Assembly: GCA_947494805.1 (NCBI GenBank)
Contig: CANLWK010000004.1
Coordinates: 226,490 to 290,489 of the forward strand
Direction: 5' to 3'
Origin: an uncultured Croceitalea sp.
Lineage (GTDB): Bacteria > Bacteroidota > Bacteroidia > Flavobacteriales > Flavobacteriaceae
DNA length: 64,000 nucleotides
Both the position numbers and the translations under genes were made by a program. Each line of letters starts with the position of its first letter. Position 1 is the first letter of the stretch. Positions 54,427 through 62,983 of this stretch are shown one piece after another. A model generated the notes under the pieces. The model was not told the origin of the DNA, ran no database searches, and saw nothing but the letters and a program-made list of their open reading frames with translations.

Positions 54427-55371
54427 CTATTGAAGTTTGGTAACACTAGCTTTGGCATCATTGAATTCAGCAATCAACTGTGCAACAATTTCCGCAGCTG
54501 GTTTGATGGTGTGAATTAAAGTAGAAACCTGGCCAATTTCAAGTTCGCCTTCTTCCAAATCCCCTTCAAACATACCTTTTTTGGCCCTTGCACGACCAAG
54601 AACCTCTTTCAGGCGGTCAACTGAAGCACCATCGGCATAAGCTTGCTGTACATCATGATAGAACTTGTTTTTTAGCAATCGTACAGGTGCAAGTTCTTTT
54701 AAGGTCAATTGTGTATCACCTTCTTTAGCCTTTACGACCTCATGCTTAAATGCAATATGGGAAGAAGCTTCGTCGCTCGCAACAAAGCGACTGCCGACCT
54801 GTACACCATCAGCACCCAAAACCATGGCGGCCAACATCTGCTGCCCCGTACCAATTCCTCCTGCAGCGATAAGCGGGATTGTGACTTTTTCATTGACCGC
54901 AGGTATCAAGACCAAGGTTGTCGTCTCATCGCGTCCATTATGTCCGCCAGCTTCAAATCCTTCAGCAACAATAGCATCAACCCCAGCTTCTTGAGCTTTT
55001 AGCGCAAATTTCACACTGCTGACTACATGGACTACGGTGATACCCTTTTCCTTTAAATAGGACGTCCATGTTTTTGGGTTTCCCGCAGATGTAAACACAA
55101 TTTTCACCCCTTCTCTCACGATAATATCCATCAATTGATCAATATCGGGGTAGAGCATCGGAATGTTTACACCAAAAGGTTTATCAGTTGCCTTTTTACA
55201 TTTTTGTATGTGCTTTAACAAAACTTCAGGGTACATACTACCGGCCCCAATCAGTCCAAGACCGCCAGCATTTGAAACGGCTGAGGCCAATCGCCATCCA
55301 CTGGCCCATATCATGCCACCTTGAATAATTGGGTACTGTATATCGAAAAGTGAGGTTATTCTGTTTTGCAT
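54427..55371 (-). CDS. Nitronate monooxygenase-like FMN enzyme
   Basis: A 314-aa TIM-barrel flavoprotein of the nitronate monooxygenase / 2-nitropropane dioxygenase family. IQGGMIWAS (about residue 17), the FMN-binding AGGIGTGQQMLAAM (about 170) and the catalytic His in EGFEAGGHNGRDE (about 139) are present. I take the ATG at 55371; the GTG six codons upstream falls inside the mnmA 3' end. Sits 4 bp after mnmA on the same strand. Confidence 0.9.
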   Translation of the reverse strand: MQNRITSLFDIQYPIIQGGMIWASGWRLASAVSNAGGLGLIGAGSMYPEVLLKHIQKCKKATDKPFGVNIPMLYPDIDQLMDIIVREGVKIVFTSAGNPKTWTSYLKEKGITVVHVVSSVKFALKAQEAGVDAIVAEGFEAGGHNGRDETTTLVLIPAVNEKVTIPLIAAGGIGTGQQMLAAMVLGADGVQVGSRFVASDEASSHIAFKHEVVKAKEGDTQLTLKELAPVRLLKNKFYHDVQQAYADGASVDRLKEVLGRARAKKGMFEGDLEEGELEIGQVSTLIHTIKPAAEIVAQLIAEFNDAKASVTKLQ

Positions 55372-55375
55372 ATCA

Positions 55376-56578
55376 CTAAGATATGACACCCGATCCGATT
55401 AATTCGTCATTGACATACCAAGCTGCAAACTGGCCCTCCGTTATGGCAGATTGTTTTTCTTTAAAATCAACATAAAGACCGCCTTCAACTTTATATAACC
55501 TCGCCTTTTGTAGTGGCTGCCGATATCGGATTCTTGCCATGACATCCATAGTGCCATCAATAGCAAGCCGCAAATCTTCGCGAACCCAATGTAATTCTGA
55601 GTCATGAATGAACAGTGTTCTTCGATACAAACCAGGGTGTTGTTTGCCCTGACCAGTATAGATAACATTAGTTTTGACATCAGTATCTATAACGAAAAGT
55701 GGTTCTGGGGTACCGCCCACATCAAGGCCCTTACGCTGCCCCGTGGTGAAATAGTGTGCGCCTTGATGCTCGCCCACAACCTTACCATCTTGTTCATGGT
55801 ATATCGGTTTCTCAGCAGCATGTGCCAACTCTGCATACTTATCTGAAAATGCGGTTGTTTTTTGCATGTAACGTTCAGCGTCGGCAGGAATCTCAACAAT
55901 AACACCTTTTTTAGGTTTCAATTTTTGCTGTAAAAAATCAGGAAGTCGCACCTTACCAATAAAACAAAGGCCTTGCGAATCTTTTTTATCGGCAGTTATC
56001 AAATCGGTATCTGCAGCTATACGTCGTACTTCTGGCTTTGTCAATTCTCCGATCGGAAAGAGTGTTTTTTTCAACTGTTCTTGTGATAACTGGCACAAGA
56101 AATAAGACTGATCTTTGTTACCGTCAACCCCGGCAAGCAAATGGTATGTTTCACTTCCATCCGAATTTACGGATGTGCCTTTTCGGCAATAATGTCCGGT
56201 GGCAACAAAATCAGCTCCTAAATCCAATGCAATTTTAAGAAACACGTCAAACTTAATCTCTCGATTACATAATACATCAGGGTTAGGTGTACGACCACGC
56301 TCGTATTCATTGAACATGTAATCAACGATACGTTCTTTATATTCTTTGCTTAAATCAACGGTCTGAAATGGAATACCCAACTTCTCTGCCACAATCAGTG
56401 CATCATTACTATCCTCTAACCAAGGACATTCATCAGAAATGGTCACAGAATCATCATGCCAATTCTTCATAAAAAGGCCAATAACCTCATATCCCTGTTC
56501 TTTTAAAAGATATGCCGTAACGCTTGAATCGACTCCACCTGAGAGACCTACTATAACTTTCTTCTTCACCCGTAACAT
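55376..56578 (-). CDS. mnmA: tRNA-specific 2-thiouridylase MnmA
   Basis: A 400-aa enzyme that thiolates U34 of Lys/Glu/Gln tRNAs. The PP-loop [10 protein letters not shown] starts at about residue 10, the first catalytic Cys is in [10 protein letters not shown] (about 101), and the second in SQGLCFIGK (about 206). I chose the ATG at 56578; a TTG four codons upstream overlaps the promoter -7 box. A 30-residue insertion near residue 43 relative to E. coli is usual in Bacteroidetes. Confidence 0.96.
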   Translation of the reverse strand: MLRVKKKVIVGLSGGVDSSVTAYLLKEQGYEVIGLFMKNWHDDSVTISDECPWLEDSNDALIVAEKLGIPFQTVDLSKEYKERIVDYMFNEYERGRTPNPDVLCNREIKFDVFLKIALDLGADFVATGHYCRKGTSVNSDGSETYHLLAGVDGNKDQSYFLCQLSQEQLKKTLFPIGELTKPEVRRIAADTDLITADKKDSQGLCFIGKVRLPDFLQQKLKPKKGVIVEIPADAERYMQKTTAFSDKYAELAHAAEKPIYHEQDGKVVGEHQGAHYFTTGQRKGLDVGGTPEPLFVIDTDVKTNVIYTGQGKQHPGLYRRTLFIHDSELHWVREDLRLAIDGTMDVMARIRYRQPLQKARLYKVEGGLYVDFKEKQSAITEGQFAAWYVNDELIGSGVIS

Positions 56579-56587
56579 AAATAAATG

Positions 56588-56595
56588 CAAAAATA
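56588..56595 (-). promoter_or_regulatory. -7 box of mnmA promoter
   Basis: The minus strand reads TATTTTTG, an exact TAnnTTTG match ending 9 bp before the mnmA ATG, so the transcript would have almost no leader. The -33 position reads poorly. Confidence 0.5.
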
Positions 56596-56697
56596 CGAAA
56601 TACGTTTTGTCGATTGTATAGGCATGAACTTACAATTTACACTACACTTAAAACCAAAGGTTTAGGCCTAAAAATCCAGTTGCCATGTTTAATTTTT

Positions 56698-56769
56698 TGT
56701 TTGACAAAAAGAGCTAAATGTTAAACATTTATTAAAAACTGTTTAACAAACGCAACCATTCTTTAAACA
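56698..56769. promoter_or_regulatory. 21-bp-phased array of TGTTnAACA-like sites
   Basis: Four 9-bp sites start at 56698 (TGTTTGACA), 56719 (TGTTAAACA), 56740 (TGTTTAACA) and 56761 (CTTTAAACA), each 21 bp apart, that is two helical turns. The two middle sites are themselves dyads of the form TGTT-N-AACA. Looser relatives follow at 56860 (GTTTAAACA) and 56881 (TGTAAACA), next to the downstream start. The array lies 140-210 bp upstream of the FAS1 gene in the 318-bp gap shared with divergent mnmA; the rest of that gap shows no gene. Cooperative regulator binding is the natural reading, but the regulator is unknown. Confidence 0.6.
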
Positions 56770-56908
56770 ATATATCTTCAAGGTGTTTTATTATCTATCT
56801 GTAAATCAACATAATAGTTTTAAAATAAAGATAACTCCTTGATTTTCAAATAGAATAACGTTTAAACAAATTCCAAAAACTGTAAACAATTAATCTAAAT
56901 CTAATTTC

Positions 56909-58399
56909 ATGAAACTAGTATCCCATTTTTTTAAGTTAAGCTTTTTGACACTGGCCCTTGTTTTTGTCGGTTGTTCTGATGATGATGATAGCAATCCCAA
57001 TCCACCAATGAATGAAAGTACCATAGTTGAGACGGCTATTGCTACTGCAGATTTAAGTAGTTTGGTAGCTGCTTTACAAAAGGCCGATGAAAGTGCCGAT
57101 AATGATTTGGTCAATGCTTTGAGTGGTGAGGGACCTTTCACTGTTTTTGCTCCGACCGATGACGCTTTTGCAGATTTGCTTGGTCAATTGGACGGATTTT
57201 CTTCGTTAGATGATTTCAGCACTACTGAACTTCAGAACTTACTGGCCACGATTTTAGAATATCATGTGGTATCAGATGCTGCTTTTTCAACGGATTTATC
57301 TGATGGCCAAAGTTTAACCACCTTACAAGGTGAAAGCTTAACAGTTACCCTTGATGGCAACAATGTCTTCATTGGAGATGCCACTACGACCGATGCCCAA
57401 GTTACTTCAGCGAATATAGAAACTTCAAATGGTGTTGTACACATCATCAATAAAGTGTTACTGCCGCAGGCCATTATTGATGGTTTGGGTGATACGTTGT
57501 TAAAGCCAATAACTGATTTGGCCATAGGCAATGAGAACCTGCAAAATCTAGTAGCTGCATTGACTGCCGCCAATGGTGACTTACCCGGTGTACTCAGAGG
57601 TGATGGTCCTTTTACAGTACTTGCCCCAACAGACGCTGCTTTTGAAGCCTTTCTTGACGGTCAAGAATTAGGTGATATTCCAGTAGATGTTTTGACCAAT
57701 GTACTATTAAACCATGTTATTGACGGCGCTCTTTTCGCGGCAGATTTGACAACCGCTGGTGCTGGGTATGACAATACCAAGGCGACGAATGCTGACGGTG
57801 ACAATTTGAGTATATATTTTGATACCAGTGATGGTGTTGTTTTCAATGGAGGTAGTTCAGTAGTTGATGGCCTAGCTGACATCAAAGCTTCAAATGGTGT
57901 GGTACATGTGGTAGATCAAGTGATTGGTTTGCCAACCATAGTCACTTTCGCTACGTCTAACGTGAACTTTTCAACACTGGTCAATGCCTTGACCGAATTG
58001 ACCCCGGGCACTCCGTTTGCTGATATTCTGGCACGTACAGAAGGTGGTAATATGGATGAAATAAATCCTGATTTTACTGTATTTGCTCCTACCAACACGG
58101 CATTCTCAGAATTGGAAGCAATTCCTGAAGAAGATGTGCTCACACAAGTACTGCTACACCATGTTATAGGAGGTTCCAATGTACGCTCAGGAGACTTAAC
58201 AAACCCAGGTGACACTACCGCTCCTACTTTGGAAGGAGATGATATCACCATAACATTACCAGGTACCGGTGAGAATATTGCCAATGTTACCGACGGTTCT
58301 GGAAACACTGATGCCGGCATAATAGCTGTCGACGTTCAAGCCGTTAACGGAGTGATTCACGTGCTGAACAAAGTATTACTACCAGACACAACAAATTAA
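56909..58399 (+). CDS. FAS1 (fasciclin) domain lipoprotein, three domains
   Basis: A 496-aa lipoprotein: signal MKLVSHFFKLSFLTLALVFVGC, then SDDDD directly after the cysteine, which matches the surface-export signal described for Bacteroidetes lipoproteins. Three FAS1 domains follow, marked by TVFAPTDDAF (about residue 77), TVLAPTDAAF (about 236) and TVFAPTNTAF (about 389) and by the paired H2-type endings NGVVHIINKVLLP. FAS1 domains mediate adhesion or matrix binding. Own terminator at 58406. Preceded by a phased operator-like array. Confidence 0.92.
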   Translation: MKLVSHFFKLSFLTLALVFVGCSDDDDSNPNPPMNESTIVETAIATADLSSLVAALQKADESADNDLVNALSGEGPFTVFAPTDDAFADLLGQLDGFSSLDDFSTTELQNLLATILEYHVVSDAAFSTDLSDGQSLTTLQGESLTVTLDGNNVFIGDATTTDAQVTSANIETSNGVVHIINKVLLPQAIIDGLGDTLLKPITDLAIGNENLQNLVAALTAANGDLPGVLRGDGPFTVLAPTDAAFEAFLDGQELGDIPVDVLTNVLLNHVIDGALFAADLTTAGAGYDNTKATNADGDNLSIYFDTSDGVVFNGGSSVVDGLADIKASNGVVHVVDQVIGLPTIVTFATSNVNFSTLVNALTELTPGTPFADILARTEGGNMDEINPDFTVFAPTNTAFSELEAIPEEDVLTQVLLHHVIGGSNVRSGDLTNPGDTTAPTLEGDDITITLPGTGENIANVTDGSGNTDAGIIAVDVQAVNGVIHVLNKVLLPDTTN

Positions 58400-58405
58400 A
58401 ATTAC

Positions 58406-58443
58406 ATGGGTCGCAACTTAGAACATTGCGACCCATTGTTTTA
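58406..58443 (+). terminator. Terminator between the two FAS1 genes
   Basis: A perfect 11-bp stem ATGGGTCGCAA / TTGCGACCCAT (58406-58416, 58426-58436) with a 9-nt loop precedes TGTTTTA. The next FAS1 gene must have its own promoter or depend on read-through. Confidence 0.85.
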
Positions 58444-58487
58444 TCTACTATTTGACGATTCAATTAACACCCAAAAAACTGTATGAA

Positions 58488-61400
58488 ATGAAAAAACTGT
58501 TACAACTCAAGAATTACCTTTTGCTTTCGGCCATAGCGTTGTTCGCCTTATCGTGCAATGACGATGACGAAGGCATTTCTTCACAAGCAGCAGAATCAAC
58601 AATAAATATTGTTGAAACCGCACAAGGAAACGATGCCCTTGATTCATTAGTGGCCGCTTTGATGAAGGCCGACGAAAATGAAGATTCCGATCTTATTGGC
58701 ACGCTAAGTGGTGACGGACCCTTCACCGTTTTTGCACCTACCAATGAGGCCTTTACGGCTTTATTGGCCGATTTAGATGGTTTTGATTCTTTAGCTGATT
58801 TTGACACCGAAGAAGAAAAGGCCCTCTTGGCAGAAATTTTAAAATACCATGTCGTGGCTGGCACTGCGGCCGCCTCGACCGACTTGACCGAAGGTCAAGA
58901 AATCGCCACGGTACAAACCGAAAAGGTCACCGTATCACTTGAAGGCGGTGTCTTTATCAATGGAGCCGAAGTTGTCATTCCAGACGTTCCAACCTCAAAT
59001 GGCATTGTGCATGTTATCAACAAGGTGCTTTTGCCACAGGCAGTATTAGAGGCATTGAATGCGCAAGACTTAGTGGATATAGTCGTTGCCACGGATCCCT
59101 TATCATCTTTAGAAGCTGCAGTAATCAAAGCTGGACTGGTCGATACCTTAAAAGGTGAAGGACCATTTACCGTTTTTGCACCGACCAATGATGCCTTTAC
59201 CGGATTATTGATGGCTTTGGGAAGTGACTACAGTTCATTGGAAGACTTTGATACTGAAGAAGAGATTGCACTATTAAAAGATATTTTACTGTACCATGTA
59301 ATACCAGCAAAAGTACTTGAAGCTGATTTGAGTGAAGGTACCGTACCAACAGCTTTGGCAGAAAACAATTTGACCGTCATTGCTGATGGAGAAACATTTG
59401 TTATTGGCGATGCAACAGAAACCAATGCAAATATTGTTGATACGGATATTATGGCTACCAATGGTGTCGCACATGTTATCGACAAGATATTGTTACCACA
59501 ATCTGCCGTTGACTTTTTAGCAACGGTTGAAATGAAGAATATTGTGGAACTTGCTGTTGCTACAGATGACCTCAGCCTATTGGTAGATGCCTTGGGCGCT
59601 GCCAATGCAGGATTGGTCAAAACTTTGAGCGGGGATGGACCATTTACCGTTTTTGCGCCAACCAATGAAGCCTTTGTAGCTTTATTGGGCGTTCTTGGTG
59701 ATGACTATAATAGCTTGACCGATTTTGATACGGAGGAAGAACTAGATTTATTGGTCAAAATACTGACCTACCATGTGGTTTCTGGTACCGAAGCTTTTGC
59801 TGCCGATTTATCAAATGGGCAACAAATTCCTACCGTAAATGGCGCCAACGTAGGCATCAATATCAAAGACGGAACGGTGCACGTTGTTGACGCTACCGAA
59901 GAAAATGCGGCCGTTGTCATTCCTGATGTGGATGCAAGCAATGGTGTTGTGCATGTTATCAACAAAGTATTGTTGCCACAAGAAGCGGTTGATTTTGTAA
60001 CTGCCTTGAACATGAAGAACATCGTTGAGACGGCTATAGCCACTGACGATTTAAGTTTATTAGTTGATGCTTTGATCGCTGCCAATGCAGGGTTGGTAGA
60101 GACTTTAAGTGGAGATGGGCCGTTTACGGTCTTCGCACCTACGAATGAGGCTTTTGTCGCGCTACTTGCCGCTTTAGGTGATGACTATAACAGTTTGGCC
60201 GATTTTGATACACAGGTTGAGTTGGACTTACTGGTAAAGATTTTGACCTATCATGTCGTTTCAGACACTGAGGCTTTTGCTGCCGATTTATCAAACGGAC
60301 AACAAATTCCTACTGTTAATGGTGCCAATGTGGGTATCAACATCAAAGATGGAACAGTTCATGTAGTTGACGCCACTGAAGAAAATGCAGCTGTGGTTAT
60401 TCCTGATGTGGATGCCAGTAATGGTGTTGTGCATGTCATCAATAAAGTATTGTTGCCACAAGAAGCTGTTGATTTTGTAGCAACTTTGAACATGAAGAAT
60501 ATCGTAGAGACCGCTATCGCTACAGATGACTTGAGTCTATTGGTCGATGCCTTGATTGCTGCCAACGCAGGATTGGTAGATACCTTGAGTGGTGAAGGAC
60601 CGTTTACGGTCTTTGCACCAACAAACGAAGCTTTTGTTGCTCTACTTGGCGTTTTAGGTGATGACTATAACAGTTTGGCCGATTTCGACACCGAAGCAGA
60701 ATTGGATTTGTTGGTCAAGATTTTGACGTATCATGTGGTTTCAGGAACTGAAGCCTTTGCCGCTGACCTGTCAAACGGACAACAAATTCCTACCGTAAAT
60801 GGTGCCAGTGTAGGTATCAACATCAAAAACGGAACAGTGCATGTAATTGATGCTACTGAAGAAAATGCGGCTGTAGTTATTCCTGATGTGGATGCCAGCA
60901 ATGGTGTCGTGCATGTCATCAACAAAGTATTGTTACCACAAGAAGCTGTTGATTTTGTGGCACAATTGAATATGATGAATATCGTTGAAACCGCTATTGC
61001 GACAGATGATTTAAGTCTATTGGTCGATGCCTTGATTGCCGCAGATGCAGGATTGGTAGAAGCCCTTAGTGGCGAAGGCCCATTCACGGTATTTGCGCCG
61101 ACCAATGCCGCCTTTGCGGGACTATTAGATATTTTGGGTGATGACTTCAACAGTCTGGCCGACTTTGACACAGAAGCAGAGATTGAGATTTTGATTAAAG
61201 TTTTGCAGTACCACGTAGTATCGGGCGTAGAAGCTTTTTCAACGGACCTATCTAAGGGTCAAATGATTCCTACCCTTCAAGGTGAAAACGTTACGGTTAA
61301 TTTGAACCATGGAGTTTTCATTCAAGACGCTACGGACACTGACGCTGAAGTTGTGATTCCTGATGTAGATGCAAGTAACGGAGTTGTTCACGTTATCAAC

Positions 61401-61916
61401 AAAGTATTGTTGCCTCAAGAGGTATTGGATATTTTATTCCCCCCAATGCCCAATATTGGGCAATTGGCCCAGTCGGTTGATGACTTGAGTTTATTGGTTG
61501 ATGCATTGATTCAAGCTGATGCCGGTTTGGTCGAAGCGTTGAGCGGTGAAGGTCCATTCACGGTATTCGCCCCAACAAATCAAGCTTTCGCCAACTTGTT
61601 GCATGCCCTCGGAAACAACTATAATAGCCTTGAGGATTTTGACACAGCAGAAGAGAAAGTATTGTTGGCGAAAATACTAACATATCACGTGGTACCTAAT
61701 GTGGCGGCTGCCTCAACAGATTTGACAAACCATCAAGAACTGCCAACATTGCAAGGCGAATCATTATTCGTTAGGCTCAACCATGGGGTATTCATTAGAG
61801 ACAAGACGCACGTAAATGCTCGAGTTGATGGTCCGGACAATGTAGCAAGCAATGGTATTGTACATATCATTGACAAAGTATTGTTGCCTCAAGAAATACT
61901 TGATGCGCTGCACTAG
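58488..61916 (+). CDS. FAS1 (fasciclin) domain lipoprotein, seven domains
   Basis: A 1142-aa surface lipoprotein. Signal MKKLLQLKNYLLLSAIALFALSC is followed by an acidic NDDDE. Seven FAS1 domains carry the TVFAPTN motif at about residues 80, 227, 387, 547, 707, 867 and 1025, each ending in NG-V/I-V/A-H-V/I-I-x-K-V/I-LLPQ. Domains 3 to 6 are close copies: about 70 consecutive residues are identical between domains 3 and 4. The TTG-started longer frame (58452) was rejected because the ATG at 58488 gives the signal peptide. Probably an adhesin or matrix protein. Confidence 0.93.
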   Translation: MKKLLQLKNYLLLSAIALFALSCNDDDEGISSQAAESTINIVETAQGNDALDSLVAALMKADENEDSDLIGTLSGDGPFTVFAPTNEAFTALLADLDGFDSLADFDTEEEKALLAEILKYHVVAGTAAASTDLTEGQEIATVQTEKVTVSLEGGVFINGAEVVIPDVPTSNGIVHVINKVLLPQAVLEALNAQDLVDIVVATDPLSSLEAAVIKAGLVDTLKGEGPFTVFAPTNDAFTGLLMALGSDYSSLEDFDTEEEIALLKDILLYHVIPAKVLEADLSEGTVPTALAENNLTVIADGETFVIGDATETNANIVDTDIMATNGVAHVIDKILLPQSAVDFLATVEMKNIVELAVATDDLSLLVDALGAANAGLVKTLSGDGPFTVFAPTNEAFVALLGVLGDDYNSLTDFDTEEELDLLVKILTYHVVSGTEAFAADLSNGQQIPTVNGANVGINIKDGTVHVVDATEENAAVVIPDVDASNGVVHVINKVLLPQEAVDFVTALNMKNIVETAIATDDLSLLVDALIAANAGLVETLSGDGPFTVFAPTNEAFVALLAALGDDYNSLADFDTQVELDLLVKILTYHVVSDTEAFAADLSNGQQIPTVNGANVGINIKDGTVHVVDATEENAAVVIPDVDASNGVVHVINKVLLPQEAVDFVATLNMKNIVETAIATDDLSLLVDALIAANAGLVDTLSGEGPFTVFAPTNEAFVALLGVLGDDYNSLADFDTEAELDLLVKILTYHVVSGTEAFAADLSNGQQIPTVNGASVGINIKNGTVHVIDATEENAAVVIPDVDASNGVVHVINKVLLPQEAVDFVAQLNMMNIVETAIATDDLSLLVDALIAADAGLVEALSGEGPFTVFAPTNAAFAGLLDILGDDFNSLADFDTEAEIEILIKVLQYHVVSGVEAFSTDLSKGQMIPTLQGENVTVNLNHGVFIQDATDTDAEVVIPDVDASNGVVHVINKVLLPQEVLDILFPPMPNIGQLAQSVDDLSLLVDALIQADAGLVEALSGEGPFTVFAPTNQAFANLLHALGNNYNSLEDFDTAEEKVLLAKILTYHVVPNVAAASTDLTNHQELPTLQGESLFVRLNHGVFIRDKTHVNARVDGPDNVASNGIVHIIDKVLLPQEILDALH
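59520..61430 (+). repeat. 480-bp tandem repeats inside the FAS1 gene
   Basis: The conserved FAS1 codons recur with exact 480-bp period (the PFTVFAPTN block at 59641, 60121, 60601 and 61081) and then 474 bp (61555). The copies differ at many synonymous positions, so the duplication is not very recent. Confidence 0.85.
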
Positions 61917-61960
61917 TCAAATGAATTAGAAATATAAAATTGTAAGATTTTTAATACTAA

Positions 61961-61995
61961 AAGCCCCGTTGTAATCGACCAACGGGGCTTCTTTT
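61961..61995 (+). terminator. Terminator after the seven-domain FAS1 gene
   Basis: A perfect 11-bp stem AAGCCCCGTTG / CAACGGGGCTT with an 8-nt loop is followed by TTCTTTT. Confidence 0.9.
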
Positions 61996-62131
61996 ATCGA
62001 GTGTGTTTACCGTTCATCGATGACACATCAAAAGAGGTTCTCTTTCCATACAAAAACGGGCACTTGACAACTATTAATTTTTTCAGAGGTTAATAGGTTG
62101 CATCTTTGAAGTCCCGAATCTTTCCAAACTA

Positions 62132-62177
62132 TACCATTTATATGGTAGAAGCTTCCCCCGAAAGGGGGAAGTTTTTT
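62132..62177 (+). terminator. Orphan double hairpin with U-tract
   Basis: Two adjacent stems, TACCAT / ATGGTA (62132-62147) and CTTCCCCC / GGGGGAAG with GAAA tetraloop (62152-62171), are followed by TTTTTTA on the plus strand. No plus-strand gene ends here: the FAS1 terminator lies 140 bp before. On the minus strand there is no T-run. The 137 bp between (61996-62131) hold no ORF and could be a short RNA. Confidence 0.7.
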
Positions 62178-62190
62178 ATTTGGTATCCAT

Positions 62191-62748
62191 TCAATCATCC
62201 TCTGCTAAAACATCAATAATTTCATAGCCGTCCTCAATCAACTGGTATACGGCGTCATTGAGCTCGTAGGAGGGCAACCCGTCAAAATCAATTTCAAGGG
62301 CATCCTCTGGTAATTCTTTTACCGTAGCTCCTATTGGAGGGGTTACTACTTCATAACCATCATTTGCGCTTTGATAAAAAACCCCATCTGCATAATTGTA
62401 AGTGGCGTTGTTCACAACAATACGCACCGCATTCATTGGCAGTGCTCCAAGTCGAAAACCTCTTGGTGGAAATGCACGCACATATACTCCACCTCGGGCA
62501 ATAAAAAACATTCCTCCAACTGGATAATACGAAATACTTCTATAGTTGATGGCACGTGTATCACGTGGTAGTCTTCGCAGGGTTCGTCTGGCAATCCTTC
62601 GGTTTTGACGCCTTAGCTGTCGCTTAACACGATTTTTGGCGCGAACGGTTTTTTTTACAGGTCTTCTGACCACTTGTGCTTCTGCAGTATGACCTGAAGT
62701 TAAAAAGGCAAACAATACTAACGGAATGCATATCCTAAGATTTTTCAT
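62191..62748 (-). CDS. DUF6515-type exported protein
   Basis: A 185-aa protein with a signal peptide (MKNLRICIPLVLFAFLTSGHTAEAQ), a very basic stretch of Arg/Lys (residues 28-65), and two repeats of a YxYxDGVFYQ / ELNDAVYQ beta-hairpin unit (GYEVVTPPIGATVKELPE, about residue 132) typical of DUF6515. Function unknown. Upstream 235 bp (62749-62983) holds its promoter region and the terminator of the next gene. Confidence 0.82.
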   Translation of the reverse strand: MKNLRICIPLVLFAFLTSGHTAEAQVVRRPVKKTVRAKNRVKRQLRRQNRRIARRTLRRLPRDTRAINYRSISYYPVGGMFFIARGGVYVRAFPPRGFRLGALPMNAVRIVVNNATYNYADGVFYQSANDGYEVVTPPIGATVKELPEDALEIDFDGLPSYELNDAVYQLIEDGYEIIDVLAEDD

Positions 62749-62916
62749 TCTGCATTTTTAAGGTTAACGTTGTTAAGACCCTATAAAAAGCAAAAGGTTT
62801 AATCACATATATAATGCTTAAGAGCCAAAACCTACTTCAACTTTTTGAAAAGTAAGTTCCATCAAACCAAAAACATGAATCGATAGTTATTATGATATAA
62901 TCGGTCAGTTCAGAAT

Positions 62917-62969
62917 TAAAAAAGAACGAGAATTTAGATTGACCAGGTTTTCTAAAAAACTCGTTCTTT
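62917..62969 (-). terminator. Terminator after the T9SS cargo gene
   Basis: A perfect 10-bp stem AAAGAACGAG / CTCGTTCTTT (62921-62930, 62960-62969), with an inner TTTAGA / TCTAAA stem, is followed on the minus strand by a T-rich stretch. Confidence 0.8.
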
Positions 62970-62983
62970 CATATACATTTTAG

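Noticed and set aside
60731-61171. Minus-strand Ser/Ala/Thr-rich frames within the FAS1 repeats (also at 59228-59665 and 57916-58320)
   Set aside because: They recur with the repeat period of the real gene and are its antisense translation.
59520-61430. Periodic repeats considered as a CRISPR or noncoding satellite
   Set aside because: The 480-bp period is in frame and encodes FAS1 domains; units are far too long for CRISPR.
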